From positions 744,001-808,000 of the forward strand of contig OY752140.1 in the NCBI GenBank assembly GCA_963573315.1: a DNA stretch of 64,000 nucleotides, written 5' to 3'. A program made the translations under genes and the position numbers. The notes under the pieces are model-generated. The model made no database searches. It saw only the letters and a program-made list of their open reading frames with translations, and was not told the DNA's origin. Each line of letters starts with the position of its first letter. Positions within the stretch are counted from its first letter, which is position 1. Shown in pieces: positions 50,501 through 60,120 of this stretch. The stretch comes from Entomortierella parvispora (lineage: Eukaryota; Mortierellomycota; Mortierellomycetes; Mortierellales; Mortierellaceae).

Positions 50501-51056
50501 TGATGACAGTGGCAATGATGATGGCATTGGGGATGAAGGCGGGTCATTCTCCGAACCGGTTCTCAACTCGATCCCTTTCAAATTGGCATGCTCGCCTGAG
50601 GCTTATCAACTTGTATGGATGTTGACACTGGCATATGTTCGACAGTCAATGGCAGCGGATCAGGCTCGAAGATCGGCGGCCATGGACACTCCGTTGTTCA
50701 AGGGCATGATGATGGGTGCAGACGATTCATCTACGACGATTGCAGTGTCGGCAGCGTTGGCGTCGATGGCGTCTACGACATCGTTTGAATACCTCGAGAT
50801 GGACCTGGACGGATCTTTGGAGCCCCTAGCACCACGCACAATGCCCACAGTGGAGGAGATCTTTCGTCCTCTCTCCTCGATTAGTTCAGAGTCAAGGTCA
50901 CTGACGTGCTATGGAAGACTGAGGGCGTTGCAAAAACACCTTTTAGAGAATCTTGGACCGGGAGCACAGCTGATGGCTGATATTCTATCCGAGATTGAGC
51001 TCGACGTAGAGGAGATGGCGATGCTGTCTATAGTGGGCCAGGAGAATGAACAATAA
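47596..51056 (+). CDS. Large orphan protein, 1121 residues, unknown function
   Basis: Exons 47596-49431 and 49527-51056 join at phase 0. I do not recognise the family. The N-terminus (RQQALWLAEQYPPWLLLHMLLKH style helices) and the middle (IWYFYDLQRIEIMVVFLMHR; LTEYGYM-like and YLDYLLEIMTDIGMDN helices) look like an ordered, alpha-helical repeat or scaffold. Two disordered inserts interrupt it: a Ser-rich one near 155-210 and a very acidic Glu/Asp run near 725-765 that ends before GEWIRLDIEW. No transmembrane segment, signal peptide or catalytic motif is evident. The start at 47596 was preferred because the upstream open frame is simple CT-rich leader. The stop TAA lies within AATAAA, only 370 bases before the GTB1 start. 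Confidence 0.78.
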
Positions 51057-51057
51057 A
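51052..51057 (+). terminator. AATAAA overlapping the stop codon of the 1121-residue gene
   Basis: The final codons read GAA CAA TAA A, so the stop TAA (51054-51056) is part of AATAAA. Confidence 0.4.
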
Positions 51058-51426
51058 GAAGGCGCCCGTCTTGGTGGGCGATAGAAAAGTGAAGAAATAC
51101 GCGTCGGTGTGCGGTGAGGAGGATCGTTCTTCCAGGAGCACGGTCCGCAACCCCCTTCGATGTCTTCGTCGTCACCGAGGAATGCGCCAATGGGAACTTG
51201 AAGGTGGGCAGTCACTCTTGGGCTCCGCCCAAAGGTCTGGTCTCTTTCCAGGGAACATGATGACAGAACCCATGCTCGCTTTCTCTCTTCACATCTCGCT
51301 TCTCCTCCATCCTCATCCTCATCCCCATCCCCTTGCTCGACTGTCTGGTCCTCTGGAAGCGTTGGTCCCCGTCCTCGTCATTTCTACATCCAGACCTCAT
51401 CCTTCCCTCCCTTCTCCCTCTTCCTG
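51057..51426. other. Short spacer before GTB1
   Basis: 370 bases between tandem plus-strand genes. The last 140 bases are pyrimidine-rich leader. No gene was seen. Confidence 0.65.
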
Positions 51427-53026
51427 ATGAAGTCCCATTCCTTTGGCATCCCTCTCGTCGCGACCCTTGCCCTGGGTCTTGCAGTGGCCCAGGCCTCGGC
51501 CAGCGCTGGGACTCCTCCTCCTCCCCGAGGAGTTTCGCCTTCCAGTATGATCCATGACCTCTCTTGTTCCTGGCCAGTCCCCCAACTTGTATCATGGATC
51601 GACTAATTTCACCCTCGGTAATTCATAGAGGCCAACCTGTACGTGCCTGATAAATCCAGCCATTGGAAATGCTTGGATGGCTCAAAGGTCATTCCTTTTG
51701 CTGCCGTCAATGATGATTACTGCGATTGTCCTGACGGTTCAGATGAACCAGGTAATATGAGGATAAGCTCCCCGCGTAGATGACTTGACAGTCCACAGGA
51801 GGGTAAAAAGATTGCTAACCCATGGACTTTGACTCTCCGCAACAATCCAAAAATAATAGGAACTTCGGCATGTGGTACTGGACATTTCCATTGTGCCAAC
51901 GTCGGCCATGTGGCCTCGGATATCAAATCGTCTCGGGTCAATGATGGTGTCTGCGATCCGGAATGCTGCGACGGAAGTGATGAATTCAGTGGAGTGACCC
52001 ACTGTCCAAACATTTGTGATCAAGTCGGAGCCGAGGCTCGACTGGAGCAAAGAAGGGTTCAGACCATCGAGGCCGAAGGAAGCCGGTTACGAAAGACCTA
52101 TATCGAACACGGTCAAACGTCCAAGCTGCGATGGACCGAGGAGCTGTTTGACTTGCGGGAAAGGATAGGTCGCGTCAAGAAGGAGGCCGCAGAAGCTAAA
52201 GGTATGTGTAAAAAAAAGACAATTTTTTTAGATATTTTATCTCTTTAATTGTCCATAGAGACAAGACTAGGTGTCTCATCACGTTCCCTTTCTTCCTCTC
52301 TCTACATTTCTTTTTAGAAAAACTGGATGAGGCTAACGAGGAATTGGGCAAGTTTTTGGAGGGATCCAGGGCGACCAGGGACGCTGAGCGTAGAGCTCAA
52401 TTAAAGCCGTATTTGGAACAGCAGTCTAAGCGACTGGCCCGGGCCAAGGAATCCAAGGCCTTCCTTCAAAAGACTCTTCAGGACCTCAAGGAAAACTATA
52501 ACAAGAACTTTCACGACATGGCTGTGAAGAATACAGTCTCTGGATTCGATGAAATTATGGGCACAACACCAGAGGAATACCAGGAGGCTGAGGAGACTGA
52601 GGAGATTGAGGAGGAGCAGGATAAGGATGCAGCTGCTGATTACCAGCCCCCAACCACTGATATGGCACCAGAAGAGGAGGGATCCCCCGACAGACGGTTC
52701 TCGGCGCTTCAGGACGAAACGTATACCATCCAACGCGATATTGGACGTCTTCATGACCTGTTGGTCGGCATGAAGAACGAATACAATACAGAGTACAACG
52801 ACGAAGCGGTTTTGAAAGCAATCAAGATTGCGGACGATTTCGAATTGGAGTGGGATACCAGCTTGAATGAGTTCAAGGGCGAGCTTCCTATTGATATTCC
52901 AGTCGAGGACTCGGATGATGGACCCGAGGCCGAGGAATTTAAGATTGGTATGGGATTTATCCACAGAGGAGGAATGAGCAAAAAGATTGAAGATCCCTTG
53001 GCACGGTAGTTATTAACTTTGTGTTT

Positions 53027-53064
<38 letters not shown>

Positions 53065-53801
53065 CATTGATTGTAGTGGTTGAACATAAGCAATCGACCT
53101 ATGACATGGCGTCTGATGAAGAGCGCGAGGTTGGAGATAGGATCAAAGACATTGAGAAGAAGCAACGCGTGGATTTTGGACCCGATGGTACTTTTGTTAG
53201 AATGATGGACGAGTGCTTTGAATTCAAGGATATCGAGTAAGACCCAGTGCCATTTCTACTTGACCAATTGAGGCATTGACTTTTGTTTTTTTTTGTTCTA
53301 CTGACAAAAACCCTGTTACTTTTCAGGTACACTTACTCGCTCTGCATGTTTGGAGCTGCCAACCAGAAATCCCATTCGACAACAAATCTCGGGTAGGAAG
53401 TGTGGCAGTTTTTTGCTATATCCCACCTCATGTCTTGTCCTTGTATAAAAAGCCCCTTTTCTAACTTTCCGACTTTTTTTTTTTTTGGATGTTTCCTTAG
53501 AACATTCGCCAACTGGGTCGGAGATGACTACAATACCCAAATGTACACTGGAGGAACAAAGTGCTGGAATGGACCTGATCGGTCAGTCAAGTTAGTCATG
53601 ACCTGCGGCACTGTCAACGAGATTGTGTCTGTGAGTGAGCCTGAGAAGTGTGAATACGTCTTCAAGATGCAGACACCAGCAGTCTGTGCAGTCATGGAAG
53701 ACACTGTGTCGAACGAGGAAGAAGGCTCCTTTACGGAATTTGTCCCTCCCACGTCCGAGGATGACTCCAATGTCGAGACCAAGAAGCATGACGAACTATA
53801 G
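51427..53801 (+). CDS. GTB1: Glucosidase II beta subunit (PRKCSH/Gtb1), ER lumenal
   Basis: Exons 51427-51544, 51629-51751, 51860-52201, 52318-52947, 53077-53236, 53327-53392 and 53501-53801 close in phase and give 579 residues. A signal peptide ([16 protein letters not shown]) is followed by the PRKCSH N-domain with two Cys-rich acidic repeats, [14 protein letters not shown] and [12 protein letters not shown] charged coiled-coil and acidic Glu/Asp region come next. The C-terminal MRH lectin domain has [21 protein letters not shown] and EPEKCEYVF. The protein ends in HDEL, the ER retrieval signal. It retains the catalytic alpha subunit and binds mannose on N-glycans during glucose trimming and quality control. 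The exon 4 donor at 52948 was chosen because it is the only nearby site giving the right phase; a run of 31 T lies in that intron. Confidence 0.93.
53029..53059 (+). repeat. Poly-T tract of about 31 bases in a GTB1 intron
   Basis: Homopolymer run between the exon 4 donor and the ATTGTAG acceptor. It may act as the polypyrimidine tract. Its length is likely polymorphic or uncertain. Confidence 0.9.
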
Positions 53802-54132
53802 AGTCTGTTCATCGGAAAAGAAGCAAAAAAAAAGTATCTATAAGAAATATATATTCTTGCTTTCAACGAGCACAGGTGGAACCCAAAACTGAACACACAG
53901 TGCCACGCTTCTGTTCATATCTGTAAGCACCATCACCCCGTTATTTATGGCTGCTGGACTCTTTGAGTGTACTCTTGCTGGAAATGTCTTCCTGGAGTCC
54001 ATTGCTCTACCAATCTGAGATCATACCCGATGTGGCAGGGAAAAACCCGTACGCGGTCCACCAATGAAAAAAAAAGATATCGGTATATTTTATTTCATGT
54101 TTTTCTTTCTCAATTGTCTCTTTCATTGGTTT
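53802..54132. other. Convergent 3' spacer, GTB1 / ERG7
   Basis: 331 bases between facing stop codons. A minus-strand AATAAA at 54089-54094 belongs to ERG7. No gene was seen. Confidence 0.65.
54089..54094 (-). terminator. Polyadenylation signal AATAAA of ERG7
   Basis: Minus-strand AATAAA 39 bases past the stop codon. Confidence 0.5.
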
Positions 54133-56792
54133 CTAAACGACAATATCGCCATAGGTCTTGGCGTACCGTCCCAAAGCCCAGATGGTAAAGATGTGCTTGT
54201 AGTTTCCATAAGAAATAGAGCAAGAGTGGTTAAAGATGCCCTCGATAGCCTCTTGCTTCCACTGTCCATCGGGCTGTTGGCGATCCATGATCATCCTGAC
54301 GCCACGACGGATAGCCTCCTGATCCGGGCACTTGGCGGCCATCAAGGCCATCAAAGCCCAAGAAGTCTGGACCACCTGAGTCTCTTCATGTTCGATATAG
54401 CGATGCTGCTCACACGACTTGTAGGACTCGCCCCAACCACCATCCTTCCTCTGCTTTGACAACAGGAACTCGCACGCCTTTCTGACGGGCTCACTGTTTG
54501 CGTACGATTGACCGACGCTGGAGAGACTCTCGCAGGCAAACATGGTTGCGTAGGTGAAGCAAATGGCCCAAGAGCCATACCAGGATCCGTCCTCACGCTG
54601 ATCCTTCAAGATAAAGCCCACAGCCCGCTCAATGGTCCTGTCAATCTCCTCCCGACGGTAATCCGGTCGCTGTTCCCGGAAGTAGGTCAATCCGAGGACA
54701 CAGGCGGTGGAGCATTCAGGGTAACAGTACTCGATCATGATGTTGCCAAAGACTTCTGCAGGGTTGATCCATTCCAACCATTGAGGTCCGCGCACACTTT
54801 CATAACTGGCAAAACCACCATTCTTGTTCTGCATGGCAAGAACGATATCGACAGCCTGCTTCATACGTTCGGTCGAGACACGCTCCTTGGTGTAGCTAGA
54901 GATGTTTTCAAGACATCATGAAAGTAATTAGAATCAAAAATGAAATCTCAAAAGATATCGAGAGTCCTTTTTCTTACCTGAGCTTCTGCAACAGCAGGAC
55001 GGCCTTGAGACCCTCAGAGGTACAATCCGAGACAGTGTATCCCTGGAACTTATTGCTGAAGGGCCAGGCGCCCAAGGTGGGATCACGCCAGCCTTCCTTC
55101 ATGAAAGGAGGGTTCTTCTTGATCTGACAGTCGTCCAAGAACATGAGTCCCTTGTTCATGGAGTCATGGTTCTGTTTCTCCATAGCGAGTCCAGACTCGA
55201 TCACACCTTGGATCAGCAAGGCCGTGTCCCAAAGTTGAGAGCCGTTGGTACCGTTCATCATCATACCCTCGCCCGACATCCTAATGACAAAAGAAGAAGA
55301 GAAAAGGAGTGAGTTTTTTGAAGTAATCCAATTGACGGACAAAAAAAAATAAAGTCAAGTTCCTCACAGGATTAAAATCATTTCTTTCTTACCACATAAA
55401 GTCAATGTTGTTCTTGGCATGCATCTTGAACGCCTCCGAGTCTGGGCCCTCTTCATAAAAGACTGACATCATGTTCATCATCTTGTTGACAGGTCCAATG
55501 TCCAAATAATGAGTGTTCTCATCCTCGTACTTGACCTGGGCATAGGCCGCCTTCAATGCCTGGGTGCGGATCAAAGTCCTGGAAGTGACCTTCTCGATCC
55601 CGACCAAGCCTCCGTTCAAAAAGTTCAAGAGCCGGGTATGAGGGTAATATTCATCAGCCTTGCAAATGTTGTTTCGCTGCTGATGCCAAGGGATCGACTC
55701 GTATGGTTGCGTATACAATTCCTCGCGCAATTGACGGGTCAGGTCGTCCAGTGGCGCCGTGGCGCGACGGCCATAGAGATAACTCATGGGGATGTAGACG
55801 TTACGAGTATGACACCAGTAGCGCGCTGGGTGAATGGGCAGGAAGTGAGGCAACAACCAGAGCTCTGGAGGCACAGGGTTCATTCCCTCCCAGTCGTACA
55901 CGCCCAATGTTGCCATCCAGAACTTGCCCCAGGAGGGTGATCCAGTAGCGCCACCTATATAGAATAAAAAGGACGCTTATCTTTAGTTAGAGACTAAAAT
56001 CAAAAAAAAGAAAGAAAAAAAAGTAATGAACAAAGTGTGGACGTTACCGAGTTTGTGGAGAATTCCGCGAGCCTTAACACAGACGGGATGCTCAGCGTCA
56101 ACGCCCAGGAGACGAAGGACGATATAGTTGAGGGCCGTTCCAAAGACGGTCGAGTGTCCCTCGATGTGCCTGATGAAAAATGAAGAAGTGTTCAACAGAA
56201 GTATTAAGAACAAGAAGATCTCCCTGAACCAAAAGAATGGGACACAGTTGAGGCACCAATTGACTTACAATCCCCAGCCGCCGTCATCCTTGTGGGCTCT
56301 GTTGAACAAGTACTGAATAATCTCTTGACCCCATCCCTCGGGCATCTTGGCCTTGGTCACATAGTAGGTGATGACAAGACCCGGCAACAGGAACATGGGT
56401 CCACCATATTCTCCTGACCAAAAGCCCTCCTCGTTCTGAAGCCGCTTAAAGAACTCGAATCCGTTCCTGGCAGATTCGAGCGCCGTCTTGGCCTTTGGCA
56501 ATTGTGGGGCATCCTATGGGCAAGATAATTCCGTCAATTGAGCCAAATAAATAAAAAAAAGTCAGATCAATCCGCTCTCTCTTGTTTTCACATGCAAAGA
56601 TTAATTGCCAACGGCTGCAATAGACGTTACCAAAGGCAGGCCGAGCCAGTACTTTTCAATATCGGTCTGGGGGTTGGCTTTGTGCTCCTGTTCACTGAGG
56701 TAGTGCCAGGTCTGTCGTCCTTCGTCAGCTCGCAGACGCCAGCGGGTCCTGTCCGTGGGGAGATGGGTTGTGTTAATGGCAGAGCCTGGCAT
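54133..56792 (-). CDS. ERG7: Lanosterol synthase (oxidosqualene cyclase)
   Basis: Exons 56792-56631, 56513-56269, 56169-56048, 55954-55393, 55280-54978 and 54895-54133 close in phase and give 718 residues, typical of ERG7. It cyclises 2,3-oxidosqualene to lanosterol on ER or lipid-droplet membranes, the first cyclic step of ergosterol synthesis. Several QW repeats are visible ([39 protein letters not shown]). The catalytic acid lies in VSDCTSE (D449). The Val two residues before it is the lanosterol-type residue, where cycloartenol synthase has Ile. The usual motif is DCTAE, so Ser replaces Ala here. [13 protein letters not shown] is also conserved. Confidence 0.95.
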
Positions 56793-57060
56793 TGCGGGGA
56801 GGAATCGAGGTCAAGAGTGGAGAGAAGGAGGAACAGGGACGCAGAGACAGTCAAGGATGAGTGAGTGAGTGACTGAGTGAATGAGCGAACGATGGACTGA
56901 AGATGCAAGGATATGAAAAACGAATGAATGGAAGAGGAATAAAAGAAAGTGCCACCAAATATAGAGAGAGGTAATTTGGAGTGGCCTGATTTTTTGGGTT
57001 CCCTTTGCTGGATCGGATGTTGGATCCATCCGAGGAGGAGGACACAGGCCACCGCAACCT

Positions 57061-57099
57061 GTTTGTTTGTTTGTTTGCTTGTTTGTTTGTTTGTTTGCT
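57061..57099. repeat. (TTTG)n repeat
   Basis: Nine or ten GTTT/TTTG units with one GCTT interruption, between ERG7 and AFG3. Confidence 0.9.
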
Positions 57100-57240
57100 C
57101 GGTCGGTTGGTTCGTTGTTTGTCTGTGCGACATGGAGCTCGGCTTGCTGCGAAAACAAAGACAAAGACCCTCCCTGTTCACGTCAACGCGACGCATCAAA
57201 GAAACCATAGAAACTATAGTCGTGTTTTGCCTGCTTTTTT

Positions 57241-57246
57241 TTTATT
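57241..57246 (-). terminator. Polyadenylation signal AATAAA of AFG3
   Basis: Minus-strand AATAAA 114 bases past the stop codon. Confidence 0.5.
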
Positions 57247-57359
57247 GATGTCTATCAAAGAACAATTTTTTTTTTGCTTCTTCATTTTTGTCATGTTTTT
57301 GTTGTTAAAGGGTAAAGAGAGGTCATTACATAGATGGGCTGGTTAGCCGAGGAAAATAA

Positions 57360-59910
57360 TTACACAGTTTGGTTGGGTGACGACTCGGGTGGAGAGGACG
57401 CGGAGGGTGGTGGGGTGGCAGACTGAGGGTCATCCGTAGTGGGTGCAGATGTGCTTCCGTTGACATGCTTCTCGTCCTGCTCCATCGCCTCAGTACCCAA
57501 CAACTCATGGAGTTTATCCTGGAAAGGGCGCTTGCCCAGGAGACGTTCCATATCGGCTCGGTTCAGCACCTCCTTCTCCATCAACAACTTGGCCACCTTC
57601 TCCACGTCGCTCTTCTTCTCCGTCAAAAGTTCAGTCGTCTTGCGGAACGCCTGACCAATCAAGGCTCGAACTTGGTTATCAATCAATTGGCCAGTCTGCT
57701 CGCTGTAGGGCTTAGTGAACTGGTTCTCCTTCTCAGGGTTACCGTATGAGAGTGGGCCGAGTTCGGAATCCATACCGTAGGTAGCAACTATTGATCACAA
57801 AAAAAATGGCAAAACATCAGGCCATGTTCTTCTCTTCCAACAGCCACATCACAAAAAACACCATACGACAGCCAACATTGAACGATTCATTACCTTGGGC
57901 ATACGCCATCTTGGTCACCTTTTGGAGATCGTCCTGCGCTCCGGTGGTAATGATTCCAAAGAAAATGTGTTCAGACACACGACCACCCAAGGTCATGCAC
58001 ATGCGGTCCAGCAATTGTTGGGTAGAGTACAAGTACTGGTCCTTGGGCAAGTACTGGGCATATCCAAGCGCACCGACGCCACGGGGGATGATTGAAACCT
58101 TGAGCAAAGGATCCGCATGTTCCAGGTACCATCCAGCAACAGCGTGTCCAGCCTCGTGGTAGGCAACTGTCTTCTTTTCCTCTGGTGACAAAACCTTGGA
58201 CTTCTTTTCCAAACCCACAACCACACGCTCGATCGCTGCCTCAAAATCTGCCTCCACCACAGTTTCCTTGTTGTGTCTGGCGGCAATCAACGCAGCCTCG
58301 TTACAGACATTGTGGATGTCCGCTCCAGAGAATCCAGGCGTCAACGCAGCCAGCTTCTGGGCCAACTTGGGGATATCCTCCATCGTCTTGATGGGTCTCA
58401 AATGGACCTTGAAGATATCGCCTCGGCCCTTAATGTCGGGTCGATCAATCGCAATGTGGCGGTCGAAACGTCCAGGACGCATCAGAGCATCATCTAGAAC
58501 ATCAGGTCGATTGGTTCCTGCAAGGACAACAACGTGTTCGTTGGATCCGAAACCGTCCATCTCGACCAAAAGCTGATTCAAGGTACTTTCACGTTCGTCA
58601 TTGCCTCCAAACTGACCACCCTTGCCACGAGCCTTTCCGATCGCATCAATCTCATCCACGAAAATAATGCAAGGTGCATGCTTCTTGGCGCTCGCAAACA
58701 AATCACGGACGCGAGAGGCTCCCACACCCACAAACATCTCCACGAATTCGGATCCAGAGACACTCAAAAAGGGCACACCCGCCTCTCCTGCAGTAGCCTT
58801 GGCCAACAGAGTCTTTCCTGTACCGGGAGGACCGCTCAGAATGGCTCCCTTGGGGATCTTGGCACCCAACTTTTCGTATGCCTCAGGGTTCTTCAAGAAC
58901 TTTACAAACTCCATGATCTCAAGCTTGGCCTCGTCCATGCCGGCGACATCCTTGAACTTTACTGTAATGTCCGTCTCCTGATTGAACATCTTGGCCTTGG
59001 ACTTGCCCACGCCAAAGATGCCCTGTCCAGCTCCTCCACCGCCCTTCTTGGCCATGTAGACAAGCACACCGACCAACAGCAACGTGGGCGCAAAGTGAAG
59101 CACCGTGCCCAAGACATTGATCTCATCTCTATAAGACACTGGGATACGTTCCGATCCTGGAATTCCGAGGTCGGTCTGGGCCTCATCCAGCTTGCGTTCA
59201 AACGCTTCCACGGACCCGATGCTAAAAACATAGGTGGTCCCATGCTGCGTTCCCAGACTTCCGCCCATATGTCCCGAGGCATCTCCGCGAAGGTAAACCT
59301 TGACCCTGTTCCTGTTCAAGACAACAAGACGATCCACGAGTCCCCGGTCAAGAAAGGTTGAGCGGAATTCCTGCCAGGTGATCTCGCGTGTGTTCTCGGC
59401 TGGCGACATGGCCTTGTAGAGCACATAGGAGGTGAAGGCCAGGGGCAAGATCGTATTGGCGTTCATCTTCATCGTGTAGAACTGGTTCTCTGAAGGAGGA
59501 ATAGGCTTGCGGTTGGGTGGGCGATGGCTGCCGCTGCCTCCTTGACTGGTATTGCGACTTTCATTGCTGTTATTGCTGCGGCTGCTGCTGCTGTTGTTGT
59601 TGTTGTTACTGCTGGAGTTGGTGTTCTTGTTGGTGGTGCCACTGCTTCCGGATTTGGGCGGCTGTCCCGATCCTGCGTTCTCAGCCTTCTTGGCGGCGTC
59701 GCGCAGCGCCTTCCCGAAAAAGTTTTCAAAGCCCTTGGGGATGTTCTCAGGCTTGTCTCCGTGTCCGTCTAGCTTGGAGGCGGGTTGCTTGTCTGTGCTA
59801 TAGTACCGGGTGTTGATCCGACCCTCCCGCAAGAGACCGGATCTGGACCGGCCAGCAAGGCGAGGCAGGGCCGTGCATTTCCTGGTTGCCCGTGATATGA
59901 AGGCGCTCAT
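57360..59910 (-). CDS. AFG3: Mitochondrial m-AAA protease subunit (AFG3/YTA10 type)
   Basis: Exons 59910-57894 and 57787-57360 join in phase and give 814 residues. The N-terminus ([12 protein letters not shown], Arg-rich, ending RYYST) is a mitochondrial presequence. A Ser/Asn/Gly-rich linker follows, then two membrane segments (about 150, [13 protein letters not shown]; and about 270, [11 protein letters not shown]) flanking an intermembrane-space FtsH extension domain. The AAA domain has GPPGTGKT (about 360), the pore loop FVEMFVGVG, Walker B IIFVDEID and the second region of homology with RPGRFDRH. The M41 protease has [11 protein letters not shown] (about 584). It degrades and processes inner-membrane proteins in hetero- or homo-hexamers. 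The upstream ATG at 60069 was rejected because it buries the presequence. Confidence 0.94.
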
Positions 59911-60110
59911 GTAAGTATGAGAACTAGTGAATAGGAACGTGGAGAATACTTTTAGAAGAACAAAAGAATGTAAAGACATTTCCTTTTGGCATTGATGGCG
60001 GCATCCCATGAGAGCGCTCCAGTGCGGAGATGCCAGATAGCACGTGCGACCTCCTCTGTACCCCGACACGCACTTGATTTTTTTTAAATATTATGACAGG
60101 TTTTTATAAT

Positions 60111-60116
60111 TTTATT
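60111..60116 (-). terminator. Polyadenylation signal AATAAA of CWC22
   Basis: Minus-strand AATAAA starting four bases beyond the stop codon at 60121. Confidence 0.45.
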
Positions 60117-60120
60117 CTCG

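Larger units (their letters stand above)
56793..57359. other. Spacer between ERG7 start and AFG3 stop
   Basis: Upstream region of ERG7 and 3' end of AFG3, both minus strand. It contains a TTTG tetranucleotide repeat (57061-57099) and a minus-strand AATAAA (57241-57246). No gene was seen. Confidence 0.6.

Noticed and set aside
58534-59361. Plus-strand frame of about 275 codons
   Set aside because: Antisense to the AAA domain of AFG3; no motif.
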